NCBI RefSeq assembly: GCF_954871325.1
Contig: NC_088775.1
Span: 82,809,561 to 82,873,560, forward strand
DNA: 64,000 nt
Source of the DNA: Gordionus sp. m RMFG-2023
Taxonomy: Eukaryota; Nematomorpha; Gordioida; Chordodea; Parachordodidae
Reading direction: 5' to 3'
Program-made: the position numbers and the translations under genes
Notes under the pieces: model-generated
Database searches by the model: none
What the model was told of the DNA's origin: nothing
The model's input: the letters and a program-made list of their open reading frames with translations, nothing else
Part shown: piece by piece, positions 49,779-62,270 of the stretch
Layout: each line of letters begins with the position of its first letter
Position numbering within the stretch: the first letter of the stretch is position 1

Positions 49779-52700
49779 ATGGAAAAAATTATAAGTTTAA
49801 TAAAAGGCTTGAAAAACACATCGAAGGAATCCCTACTCTTGATCAGCTTGATTTGTTCGGTTATAGTAGGTAAAAAAAATTATAACTTGAATTTTTTAGG
49901 TTAATTTATTTTTTTGAAAAAAAAATACAGGCGGAATATTTTTCGTTACCGAATTAGATTTGGGGCCTCGAATTAATAGATTTATAGCTCTACCGGGACA
50001 GCTGTTTGTAGCCATCTTAAATTTCATCTCTATCCCCCTCATTTTTATCAATCTATTAGTAAGTTTGGGAAGATTTACCACGAAATTTTCGGGAAAGCTT
50101 TCGTTATGGCTTTTACTTTGGTGCTTAATATCTAGTTTCATGGTATGCCTATTTTCTCTGGTCTACAACATAATTTTATCCCCGGCTTATTCGTTGAACC
50201 CTATGGCCAAACCGCCCGAAATCACTCATGATTGGGTAGTGGCTGATATTTTCTACGATATATTCCGGTAATTATTAATGGCGAATTTGCCTACTATATT
50301 AATTATAATTTACTTTCTAGAAATCTCGTCCCTGATCATTGTATAACGCTCTTTTTCAAGCAAGTTTAATTATTGTGATTAACTTTGAATTTTTATTTGA
50401 TCTTTTCATATTTAAAATCAAGTTTAAAACTGACGTGAAAAAGAAGAAAATATATGTAAACGCCACTCAAGCTATGGGTTAGAAAGTTTTTTTATAAATA
50501 AATTAATATTTGCACAACATATTACAGACAGCGGTGACGTATTCACGCAGGATTTATCCAAGAGGGGGAGGGGGTGGGGATTAATGAAAAATTATGATTA
50601 GATATTATTGATTTTCATTTTGTTTTTTTAAGTAGGTGGCATTATCATCGCTGTCAAAGTTGTCTGATCTAGTAAGCATAAATTTTAAAATCTCTGTGTA
50701 AATGTTTCATGCTTTATAAGTCCCAATGAGTGCTTTAACCATTATAGTAGCCAGTAAAAAGGAAGAAATTATTAGCAACAAAAATTACTGACATACGATT
50801 AAAAGTGATTGAAAAAATTTATTCTGAAAATTTTGTACATGTTTAATCTTAATTATATATACCGAAAATCAGAATAAATTGGCATCAAGATAGAATGAGA
50901 AATATAAAAGAACTAAGTATCTAGTTTGTGCTAATATTTAGTACCTGATTTAATTCTTCAATCAATTTTCCCGCTCACAAAGAAGTAACCGTATTATAAG
51001 CCAAATAAAATCAGAATCTGGCCTTAGAAGTATTAACTCTGAAATTTATATCAATAATTAGTGCGAATTTATTACATTAATACTTCAATCTGTTTGACAG
51101 ATAACGCATTACTGACAAAATCAGGAAAGATTCCATTAGCATTATACGAGAACAAACATTATAGAAGCACTGAATATTTGAGTGAAGCCATGTGCTAATT
51201 CATCAATCAGTTTCCAGTCAATTTAAAAAAAACCAGTTATGAGCAAAATAAACAAACGACACGCCTTAGGCTGAGTCTTAAATATCGTATTTTAAAATGC
51301 GATTCAAAGATAGAAAATACATTAAGGTTTCTTTTTCCCCGATTCAAAAATATTGAGTTTTATGCTTCTTAGATATTTGTTCTTTTCGGTTTATTTTATA
51401 GATATATAAATAAAATAGTGTAAATTAGAGGTCTGCATTGGGCGGGGTTTCGGCCCGCCCACGCCTGCCCCTCTAAGTGGGCGGGCGGATGGGCGGTAAA
51501 AATTTTTCGAGAATGGGCGGGCGGGTTAAAAAATTTGAAACTATGGATGGGCTGGGCGGGCGGGTTAAGAAATTAAACAATGGGCGGGCGGATTAAGGAA
51601 ATTTAAAATTTTTGTTCATAAACATCCTAAAAAAAATAATTGTTTAAATGATCTATAACAATATTTCTTTATTGTACCAATCGTTTTTTTTAAGTGAAGA
51701 ACATTTACCTAACTATATGTAATAAACACAACAATAAAACTTTTTTCTTAGAATAAATAAACATTTTTGTCTATTAAAAATTTCAATTTATATACATTTA
51801 ATATTAATTTTACATTTATATTTTTTTTATAAATATTCAATTTGATCAAATAAATTGTCCATAATTTACATTGATTATTTTTATACTTATATTAATTTCC
51901 TAAATTATAAACTTTTTGTAGAGGTGTAATGCTGAAATATTTTTATTAGATGCTTAAAAAAATGAAAGAATGACCATAATTAAATTTTATAAGCGGGCTT
52001 AGGTTAAAAAATTTTTATAAAAAATGGGCGGGCGGGTAAAAAATTTTAGACTAATGGGCGGGCGAGTAAGGAATTTTAAACAAATGGGCGGGGCGGGTGG
52101 GTATATATTTTTTGAAAACAATGGGCGGGCGGGTTATATTTATTTTAAATATTAGATTGGCGGGCTTTTGGTCCAAAAACCCGCCCAATGCAGTGAATAG
52201 TTATATTTTCAAAATTTTTATATGAATCTGAATTATAAGACACAGTCATAATAAGCATGAAGTTTGCTAAACTTTTGAAAGCCAATATTAGCTTAATCTA
52301 CAATTCGTTTGGTAAGTAATAAAAAAGTTATTAGCAAAATAAGAAAATTTATAAAATTCGTATTAATATTTAAAAGGAAGAATTTAGAAGCACCAAAGCA
52401 ATTATAATACAAAAAAATTACATAAATGAAATATCTAAAATATAAAAAAATAATATCATTATAATAATCAACTTTTTATCATAATATCAAAATATTATAC
52501 TCAATGTCCCTGGCTAGTGTTGTTAAACAGCTCGATTTAGCCTATTAAAAAAAAACACTAACTCAATAATTTAGCTAAAATTTAATTATCCAAGCTTGGA
52601 AATTTTTCCCACAGAACAAAAAGTTCTGGAACATTATAGTGTCATACAACAATTTTTCAGCAATTTTGATATTATAATTTAGTAAGTAGCGGTAGCTTAA

Positions 52701-55700
52701 AAAAGTAATCAAAGAACACTTGTGGCATCTTTGGAAAATTTAATAAGCAAAGTAGGATGTGGGAAATTTAAAACGATTATAATAGCTCATTTGTTTCACC
52801 CCTAAAGCGATAAGGCGGAGATATTGTTAAGTAAAGAAATACTAAGTGCGCTTTTATCATTTAAAAAAGAAATGGTCAGTCGCCGATCTCAAAGAATTTA
52901 AAACACCTCTGGGAAGCGTCCATTTTTTAAATCATAATTTATAACAAATTTTTTGTGAAAATTTGATTATAAAATAAAATTTGTTAGGAATATTCTATCG
53001 ATTTTGTAAGGTTTTTTCGCGAACTTTTTTAAATGCAAGAAATTTCTGAGATTATATTATTTCGAAAATTAAGGAGAAGGTTTCATCAATGAAAGCAAAT
53101 TTTCGTCTAAATATGAATATAAAAGTAATATGAAAATAAAAATATTTTACCAAATCCTATTTTCCATGGTAGGGGGGGGGGGGGTCGACCCCAAATCTTC
53201 CCTCCTGATAGGCAGTTTTAGGGAAAAAATTCGAGGAATAGAAGTATACCTGTAATTCAATATAAATAATTTAAAGCTAAATTTATATTGCCCATTTTAA
53301 AAAAAAAGAATTATCAATTTCTTTTAGAGATCCACAATGTCCCACCGACCGGGTCTGAGAATTTTACTATTTGTGGACCTCCTAATGTCTTTACTATTTA
53401 AAATAAAGTTAAATCACTATTTGAATTGGTCCTTAACTTTTCCACAAGAACAAATAGCAAATATTTTGCCGGACCAAAAATAAATTTTAAATATGGATGG
53501 TCTTTAAAAAAGTTTGAATGCAGTTTGACTTATTTTGTCGTTTTTGGTTCTTCTTTAAATGGGTAAAAGGTCGAAATGCTTTCGGGATAATGTCATGAAA
53601 TTCAAGAGTGAAAAATGGTAAGTATTATATATTATTATTATCTCCAGAGTTCTTAAAATATCTAGATACACTTTATAAAATATATCTGTATCTAGATACT
53701 AGGTATCTGTAATTTTTAGGAACATTTTGATATAATTTGATTTTACATTTTTTTATTTTAAAAATAATAGTATTTGAAATAAATTTATTTAATAATATGT
53801 CCGGGTTTATTTCATTGTGAAATTAACATGACAAATTTTATTTTACGCAATGGATGATGACAATATGGTAAGTTTTATATTATAATTTATTTTATTTATA
53901 TTAATTTAAAAAATATGAGTCATAATTTTTAGATATTAGATAAATATTTCTAGATCATCTCTTTAAGAAATAAAATAATTCAATATTCGATTTCTTGGGC
54001 ACCCATTAGATGATATAAGTTTTCACACTCATTAAATTTTGAATAAATATTTTTGTAATGAGTGTCGGATATTAATGTATTTATCCAATATAAAGTTGCT
54101 TTTCATTAAATATAACAACCATTCTGCTGTCAAGTGCCCATGTATAAAAAGTTCAGTGTCGCTAAAATGTCCTTACAGATAAACAGGGTGACTTAATGAT
54201 AAAAAATTTGAGAATGTTTTATTATGATTATACATCTTATATACGTATTAGTAAAATCTAACATTCATTATTTTAATTATATTTTTTTGTATGGATGTGA
54301 TATCAGTAATACTGTAAAATAACGTCGTTATTAACGGCGTTATCTGTAATGCGTTTCATCTTATAAAGTAACGGTAACGCAAAACATTACTTTAAAATTT
54401 TTCTTAGATAATATGGAATGAATATATTTTATTATATATTAATATTTTTTTAAATTATATATAATTTAAGCCGAGTTTTTAAAATCAGATTAACGACCAT
54501 AATTCTTCATTTTATTTTATTCTTTTTATTTTTGTTAAATTTTATACAGTCAAGATTGATAATCTAAGTATTGAATCAATCAAGGTATGTTCATTTTATA
54601 GAAAATATATGTCAATAATACTTATTTATTCGGATGAAGATGATTTAACTCGGCCTTGGCAATCTTTTTACACAAATAAAGGCAATTAAGAGCACTAAAT
54701 CTACTACATGTTAATTGTGCCCTAGTTCAAATATTTTAGTTTCGACCTGCAGCTCAAATCTAAAAAAAACAGATGGTGGTTAAAATATGTTCTGATTAAA
54801 TTCTGGTAAAGATAAAAAAAATTATTAATGTGACGATGATTTAATAAAATAATATTTTTTATTAATTCCCACTAGTAAAATTTTCATATATTAAATGTAA
54901 TGCAACTCTCCAATCTTCTGCGCCAGTTGAACATGTGCTTACGCGAGAATTGTAAAATTCTTTATCTGATGAAAATTTTGAAGATCTTGTTAAAAATTAA
55001 AATAGTGAAAAAAAATAAATAAAAAGAAAAAGAAAATTTATATATTATTAGCATTTCTTAAATAACGGGTAGCTTTTTTTGAATAGCGAGTGATGCGACA
55101 AGGTAATTAGTAACGGTAATGCCATCCATTTTTTAAACGTAACGAATTTCTTTTTTGAAGTAATGTATACAGCACTAGATATCAACCATTTTTAGTTCAT
55201 TTAGAAATTTGAATATTAATAATAGAATATCCTAAATTAAGCATTATGCAAACCTTATAAATATAGTAAAGTTGTATTTATAAATAGATAGATTTGTAAA
55301 TACATTTTAAAAAATGTATCTGTGTCTAGATACATTTGAAAAGTATCTTTTAACAACTCTGATTATCATCTCCAACCAAACACATGAGATGTTTATTACA
55401 TTATATTTTTCGCAATCGCAAATATAAAAGTTTATGCAAATCTTCTCTAATTATTATAAGCCAGTTAAATAATTGTACAATTGTGAAACCAAAAAAGGAC
55501 TAAATTCAATTAAGGCTAATATACTTAACGTAAAAACAATAATTTATTATAATTAAAGTGTCCAATAAAATTGGAAATGTTGCATTTTAACACCAGAGAG
55601 ATCTTATTGTGAATGCTCAAGCAGGGGAGGATTTTTGATCAAATTTTACCTAAAATTCAAATCTTTTATTAAATTTTTTTGTGATGATGAAATTACAAAT

Positions 55701-58700
55701 TTTTATAAAAAGGTAAAAAAAAAATTGTTATCTTCTAAGATCAGAATTTTGGGCGAAAAAAATAATACTTATAAATCCGTTTAGAACAAAGGAGTAGTCA
55801 TGAACATCAAATCCTTTTTTTTAAATTAATAGATATTAAAGTAATATACTCATCATTAATTATGCCTTTTCGTGCATATTCCCCCCCCTTAATTTATTCA
55901 TATTTTTCATAAGAATTTAACACTTCAAATCGCTCTGCTTTTTATTTTATAAAAAAAGGGGAAAATAAAATTAAAATAGATTTGAAATTATTTTTAACAA
56001 ATTGACAAAAATTAGAAGTTTTTTTAAAAAACCCTAATCGAATCTCTTTCATCTATTCCAGTGAACGTCCCTTCCCCCTTAAAAAATTTGCCCACTCCTG
56101 AAATTTAGGGACAGTTATAGATTTTATAAAATGTTTATAATTTAGTGGAAAGCGTCGAAATTTTGAACAGTTCTATTGCGAGGCCAAATTTATTCGGTAT
56201 CTTAGCTGTAGCCATGATGTTTGGAATAACTTTAGCGACTTTTAAGGAGAAAGCTAAACCGTTAATCGATATACTCATAGCTGCTAACGTTATGCTCATG
56301 GAAATGGCCGAATATATAATGTGGTATGTGATATTTATTAAATTTAATTCAATAAGATTTACCAAGGCAAAAATTGTGACCTCGATAAAAAAAAATATCA
56401 ACCTTCACTTGAAATTTTATCATATTTTATATGTATTATATAATCTAAATATTTAACATAAAAATAGTTGGGCTTATTAATTTATGAATTTAAACATTCA
56501 ATAGTAGAAGTGGATCTGATACCTTCCTTGCTTGATAATTGTTTTTTCAGATCTATCAGAGTTAACCCGATGCTACATTTAGCCGACACAGAATTAATAT
56601 TAATAATGTATCGACCGATACTGGTAATCAATACTAAAAAAAATAATTATACTACAATAATTATATTGAAAATCGTCAACAAAGGATGGGAATTGACAGA
56701 ATTTGGAATATTTTTCTTTGAATTAAAATTAACTTTTATAGGCCGTGCCCTGGTTCCTATTATTTTTGAACGGGTTAAACAGATCTTGATTTTGAACTAA
56801 GACACCTTATCTTTGTTCTAAGTACTATGTAAATCTCCTCTTTCGTTTAGTTTAGAGGAAGCTATATAGACGGCTAAACAGACCTACTGTTTAGAAATAA
56901 ATGAAGTAATGGCCTTAAAATTTCATAATAGATTTTAGGAGATGGCACTCTTCTTAGCTAAGTTGATAAAACTATTGTAACATTTTTCCCATAATAATTT
57001 ATAAAATAAAGGTATCAGATATCATTTTAAAATTTTTATGATTTTTTATATAACAATATTTACCTCGTGTTATAAAAAAAGGATTTCTCCGATCGGTAAC
57101 TTTTGCCTCATAATCGAAAAAGTTATGGCACATAGTAAGGAGATAAAATTTTACGCCTGGGATATCTTCATGGCACTTGTCCTGAATATAAGTGGTTTAT
57201 TGATAGTGTCCACATTCGGAATGTGCACTGTGTATTTTGTGTACGCGCATCGTAATCCGATTCCTTTATTTAAAAACTCGAGGGAATCTATCGTTACCGC
57301 TTTAACCACGGCATCCAGGTTCGTTCGTTATTGAGGAATGAATTTCAATATGAATTCATATATTTATTTTTAAATTTTATCAGCTTAAATCATTAAATAG
57401 TCTAATTTATAATAAATTATAATAATGTTTTAAATAGAGAATAAGGCGCGGCATTTATATTAAGCTCGAAAATAGCGCCATATAACCCCAAAACGATGAG
57501 ATATCAAAAATTAAACGAATATATAAACATTATATTTATTCTCACGCGTTGATTTTTTAGTGGTGATACTAATTTTTTTATATTAGTATATTTTATTTTA
57601 TTATAATTGTTTTAATGAATCTATATTATTGGTGCTATCTTATCTTCATACCAGTTTTAGAAATTTTTCTAAAAATTTTCGTTAAGCATTGCATTTGGCC
57701 TAAGCTTTAGGATTAGTGATTTCAAAAGTTTGGCAAATTTTATTCTTAAGGATGTGTCTTAATATGAGATTCAGATTCATATCAAATTTTTCAAAATATA
57801 ATGAAATTTAACTATTTTACATTTATATCTATTAAATAAACCGAAAAGAACAAATAATATCTATAAAGATCATGAAATCATAAGATTCAAAAATATCATG
57901 AATTAGTAATTGATTTTTGAATCGTGATTTAATAACTTGTCCGATCTGAAAAAAACTGACAGATGAATCATACCAATATAATTACATATTGGCCCACCCA
58001 GATATTCAATGCATCCATGATTTTGGTTCTGGCATTTTGCCATGGCTGATTTCGTGCTTAAGGCTTGATATAATAGTTTTTATTTGGCTTTTAATTCGGC
58101 TACTTCTGTATGGTTAGCGGAATTAATTGAAGAATTATATGTAAGGCACTAAATATCAACGCAAATCAAAAGAACTTCTATGTTCTCCGTTCTTGCATTA
58201 TGCCAATTTTTTTCTTATTTTACCAATAACTTTCCCCCTTCAACATATGAAGGCAATAAAATGTATACTTATAAATTTTAGAATAAGTGTTTCCAGAAGC
58301 TTGGCTCAATTATCGCGTAAAATCAGAGTTTTCATTATGTTTATAACTCGATTTTTTGTGGTTAGCAAAATGATTGAAAAATTTATATATCAGGCAATAA
58401 GTTTTAGCGCAAACCAGATATTTAGTTCTTCTACATTTTCTATTCTGGCATGATACTAAATTTCCATTTTACTAATAATAAAAAATTTCTCTTTACTGTA
58501 TCCAAATGGATATTAAAATATTATTAAGCACTATGATAAAATTTTCAAATGCTTTTAGTCGCTTCTTAAGTTTATTGACCAAAATTTTGTTGCGAATTAT
58601 GCTTTATACTGGCTAATATACTACTTTAAATCACACACAGGCACTAATAAAGCACAATATTAGCATGGAGTTAAGAATTGGTGCTTCTAGATATTACATT

Positions 58701-61700
58701 TTTTTTAAAAAATATAAATAACCACGGAAATTCCCTAATCAGGATTTTGAGCGGGATTCGGCTGGCCGGGCAAATAAAGGCATGAGGGAAAAGTTTAAAA
58801 AAATTCTCATATCCTCCCCCCTCCCTGATAAATTTTTAGCTACGGCATTGATAATAGTATAAATTCCAGCTCATATTTAATTTCGGTATAGCCAATTTGA
58901 TGTTCAATTTGACTAGGGTAAATGTCACTAATAGTAGGCTCGATTGACGATTCATTATTAAAATGTATTAAAAAGTGTACACACATTAAAGTCTTCCATT
59001 GACATTTAAATGAAAAAGGTATTTATAATAAATTACTTTTCAATGGCGCGTACTACAATCCAGCGATACCCCTTTCAATAACGTCTACTACAACCAATGA
59101 CATTGACTACAGCTGATTTGTGTGGTTAAAAAAGTGTTATAGACTCAATTGCTGACTCGAAGAGTATTTTTTTATTCTCGTCTATAGTCTATTACTTTTG
59201 TAGATACTTACCATTTTGGCTTAGTTAGACTTTTAAATTTTGATCGAGATACTTTTTTAAGGAAAAGAGATAATTTTTTAAAAAGAGTTTACTATCATTT
59301 TAATCTAGGAAAGTAAATATTTAAATATCGTAACAACTTTTTGATTAAATTTAAAAAAAATATTTACAAAACCGAACCGGAAAATTATTTTCCCGACCAA
59401 ACCCATCCATAAAAAAATAATCACATCTCAATCCAGGGTTTTTAGGTTTTACAGACATCTACTTTTCTTCAGTCTCTTGGACTCTGACTTCGATCTTTAA
59501 TATTCATAATATTACGCTAAACTGTTCTTTCTTTAGGTTAAAATAAGCTCAAAAACAAAACTGGAAATAGGGACTTTTATTTTAAAAAAATGAATGTAAA
59601 ATATAAATTTTATCGTTATTTGTATGTAAATTCAAAGGCGTTTTAAAATATTTACAGTTCATTGACTTAAATCTAGCAATAGAATAGCAATGAAACATCT
59701 AAATTTTTATTTAAATTATGCTAAAAGAATGAGAAATAAGTTTTATAACGGAGGCTGAACAAATCAAGTACTTCTACACGAGAGAAGATATTACCCAACA
59801 TTCATAGTTAGCGCGAATTAGCCTAGGTATACATATGCTGTATTTTTGTATTCTTCGCCGCTAATTCCTTCTAACTGTAAATGAAGAGTGATGCAACATT
59901 ATTGAAATAGGTTGGTGGGAGGGGAGGGGGGTAGGTGATTATGAAGACACTATCGTCATTTGAATAAAATTGAAGGGTAGTTTTGATTTGGATATCTTAT
60001 AGTAGTGGCTAGGGAGGTAAAATTTTTACTCATTTTCGCGGGATTGCCCCGAGATCTTGTTTATATTTCTAAATGAAAAGTTAATATCGAATTCTATATA
60101 ATTGCTGACTATATAAGTAAAAATTATAAGAAAATTATTTTAAAATGTATAATATATTTAATTTTGTTTAAAGAATACAATTTTAAAGTCAAATGGCATA
60201 GCTATATTTTTTTAATGATAAATATAAACAATTGTGTCTGTAGTCGATGATACCGTTGGCTAGGTTTGCTCGTGCTGTTAATTGGGTCTGCTCAGAGTCC
60301 TTTTATCGACTTCAAGCTCGACTGAATTTACGGCTATGGCGACTCGGTTGAGCAATCAAACAACATTACAGCTGACTTCAGTGTACGTACACTTTTAATA
60401 AATGAATCATCAGTCTAGGTTAGTATTAATGCCATTGCCGTCACACGTCTTTACTAAATCAATTTAATATTTTTTTCCTATTATTCATTTTTAATAGAGG
60501 AATCATGATCTCTAGCATCGATATTAGTTATATATACCAAAAATTTAATAAAATATTTCGATATTTGCAGCTCCTCGTGTTTACCATACACTATCAAGGC
60601 CTGCATCAATTCAGGGGTCAATTCCAAAATATCTCAATTTGCCTGCACTTTTGGAAATATTCTTAATAAAAATGGAACATCCTTTTTTATCGTAAGCGTG
60701 GCGTGTTTCGCTTCCAAAAAAAGTGGACGTTCTTTGTCGATAAATCAAATCGTCACGATATGGTAAAAAAAAATTAACAAAAGAAATTGTGTAAATTAAA
60801 TTCTAAAAAAGTTTAAATGCAACTATGCTTCAGATAGTTACGCAAAAGTCATTAACGTCAGAAGGGAGAAGTTTTAAATACGTCAGTAAAACGCCTCTGC
60901 TTCAAAAGCGTAAAATTTAGATACCAATCGTAAAAATAAATATCGAATCCTTTATTCACATTTAGATAAATTAAAGTACTTATCCTAAAATTCATAAATG
61001 GTTGCCCAAAATGATAACAAGAAAGCGGGAAGATAAGGAGTAGTTCTGCATCAATATATCTTTCAAGGAGTCTTATTTTTAATTGGTAGCGAGTCAAAAA
61101 ATATTAGAAGGGAGTAGGGAATAAATCTTGGCCCGTTTCTCCTTTTTAAATCGTTGTTACTTTAAGAAAAATCCAACGCCATTGAAACCTTTTATAATTT
61201 TTTAAAACATATTTTAATTTTGTAATCGGAACTTTTTAATTTTAGCTATAAATCTCTATTTTTTTTATCTTAAAACATATTTTAATTTGTAATCGGAACT
61301 TTTTAATTTTAGCTATAAATCTCTATTTTTTTTATCATACAATTACAATATACTTTATAAAAAATTGCATCAATTCCCCATTTCTTAATATGTAATGTTA
61401 ATTAAAAATAATTGCGCCAAAAGTTTAGCTTCAACTGCTATAAGTATGGGAACCGCCGGAATTCCATTCGCCGGTATAACAGCTGCGACAATCGTCATGG
61501 AAGTCTCTTTACTGCCTAGAGCGGCTATAGATAGTATAATTGTGATAGATTGGCTACTGTAAGAATTTTTTTTATATAAATTGATTGTTTGTCCCTTATA
61601 AATGGTCTATTTAATTATTTTACCCCATCTCCAAAACTGATTAATCTAATTCAACTTTCATAAAAAAAATTACAGCTATATCTTAATTAGTGATCTACAT

Positions 61701-62270
61701 CGAGTCTAATTCTTCAAGCCCGACTTTTTTTAAAAAATTATTAGACCTGAACCAGAACCGAGTTTTTTAATAGACCCCACCCGAAGCCAACCCGTTCGGG
61801 CCGAGTGTACTTTTGTAGATCTTTAATCTTAATAAATTATTGCTTACGAAAAAAAATCACTTTTTTGATTCGAGTATTTCAGATCGTTATTATAGAGTAT
61901 AATACATAATATTCAAGGTATATGCTATAGAATGGAGTTTTTTTCTTAAAGAGTGATATAGATTTAGTACGCACTTAAAACAAAACAGAATGGGGTATGC
62001 CCTAGCTTAAAATCTGAATAGAGCTGGTCTAAATAGAAATGAATTTTAAAAATAGAATAAGTCAGAACACGGCTATACGCTTTAAAAAATTTTTTTATCC
62101 AATATAAACTTGCTTATCATTTTTTATAATTTGTTCTATTATGAAACTCGAGTGACCGCATTAGAACATCCGTAAACATTTGGAGCAATATTATTATGGT
62201 ATCAACGGCGGACGAGAAATTAAAAATTTATCTAGAAGAGCTATCTATCGACGAATACAATTATGAATAA
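49779..62270 (+). CDS. SLC1-family transporter (EAAT/ASCT-like), divergent, nine exons
   Basis: Exons: 49779-49869, 49931-50267, 50321-50363, 50423-50477, 56146-56323, 57082-57318, 60571-60762, 61424-61558 and 62153-62270. They total 1386 bases (461 residues), all in phase with GT/AG introns. The order fits SLC1: RFIALPGQLFVAILNFISIP (TM2), NLVPDHC plus KFKTDVKKKK (loop after TM3), PNLFGILAVAMMFGITLATF (TM4/5), W-ISPIGNFCLI (TM6), HP1 with ASSSCLPYT, TM7, QIVTICLASTAISMGTAGIP (HP2) and IDWLLDRIRTSVN (TM8). Expected cargo is acidic or neutral amino acids moved with sodium. The NMDGT motif reads NKNGT (346-350), and the TM8 acid after VN-x3 is Asn435. In archaeal GltPh these positions are D312 and D405, both sodium ligands. 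D420, D424, R427 and N431 are kept. The protein is somewhat short and ends EYNYE. Family certain; substrate and coupling open. Confidence 0.9.
50640..52400 (+). repeat. Degenerate repeat block (plus orientation) in SLC1 intron 4
   Basis: A loosely conserved unit of about 100 bases is marked by AAATTGGCAT, AAAGAACTAAGTATCTAG, GTGCTAATATTTAGTACCTG and AATTCTTCAATCAATTTT. It is clearest at 50870-50975. The same unit occurs reverse-complemented at 57960-58700. The block is split by the MITE at 51426-52199. Confidence 0.5.
51426..52199. mobile_element. hAT-type MITE, family B (TAGAGGTCTGCATTGGGCGG)
   Basis: Left end TAGAGGTCTGCATTGGGCGG; right side GGTCCAAAAACCCGCCCAAT with GCAGTGAATAG. Both edges carry several GGGCGGGCGG words, with an AT-rich middle. 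No coding. The fragment at 38055 shares the left end. Confidence 0.75.
53645..55361. mobile_element. hAT-type element, family C, with a nested element
   Basis: Left CAGAGTTCTTAAAATATCTA and right TTTTAACAACTCTG are inverted relatives; GTATCTAGATAC words lie inside each end. The flanks ATTATCTC and ATTATCAT agree at 6 of 8. No transposase frame was recognised. A second element is inserted at 54307-55177. Both are within SLC1 intron 4. Confidence 0.7.
54307..55177. mobile_element. Nested hAT-type element, TA(A/G)T(A/G)CTGTA ends
   Basis: Left TAATACTGTAAAATAACG and right TAATGTATACAGCACTA are inverted relatives. Direct 8-bp flanks GATATCAG (54299-54306) and GATATCAA (55178-55185) differ at one base. 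Subterminal words TAACGGTAACGC and AGTAACGGTAATGC face each other. No coding frame. Confidence 0.7.
56468..56800 (+). other. Unassigned open frame in SLC1 intron 5
   Basis: A 110-codon frame sits between SLC1 exons 5 and 6. Parts look protein-like (SIRVNPMLHLADTELILIM, GRALVPIIFERVKQIL), and both are preceded by possible acceptor AGs. They fit nothing in SLC1, and the transporter reads correctly without them. It may be chance, a cassette exon or a relic. Confidence 0.2.
57960..58700 (-). repeat. Degenerate repeat block (minus orientation) in SLC1 intron 6
   Basis: On the minus strand the units read AAATTGGCATAATGCAAGAA near 58200 and ATTTAGTATCATGCCAGAAT near 58450. Each is followed by TTTG(A/C)G-x-TA-x-TATTTAGTGCCT-like text. 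They match the plus-strand block at 50640-52400. Confidence 0.5.
60240..60480. other. Unexplained patch of higher GC in SLC1 intron 6
   Basis: About 200 bases near 45% GC stand out from the surrounding 25% or so. All six frames have stops. The word TTGGCTAGGTTTG resembles a polymerase III A-box, but no good B-box was found 30-60 bases on. It could be a SINE relic, a non-coding RNA or an enhancer. Confidence 0.3.
61202..61336. repeat. Perfect-looking tandem duplication of about 67 bases
   Basis: Segments 61202-61269 and 61270-61336 are nearly identical (TTGTAATCGGAACTTTTTAA occurs in both). It lies about 90 bases before SLC1 exon 8. Confidence 0.85.
61688..61825. mobile_element. hAT-type MITE, family A, short copy with perfect target duplication
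   Basis: Ends TAGTGATCTACATCG and TTTTGTAGATCTTTA are inverted. ATCTTAAT is directly repeated at 61680-61687 and 61826-61833. The interior has CCCGACTT and CGGGCCGAG words. It lies in the last SLC1 intron. Confidence 0.85.

Noticed and set aside
49896-50141. Minus-strand frame opposite SLC1 exon 2
   Set aside because: It is the shadow of the transporter exon, whose plus-strand reading has clear family motifs and splice phases.
60858-61097. Minus-strand frame in SLC1 intron 7
   Set aside because: It has no family resemblance, and the adjacent minus-strand reading was the shadow of SLC1 exon 7.
57319-61423. First reading of the SLC1 gene as a pseudogene lacking the TM7 exon
   Set aside because: Exon 60571-60762 supplies HP1 to TM7 in phase and restores a full 461-codon frame when exon 8 starts at 61424.
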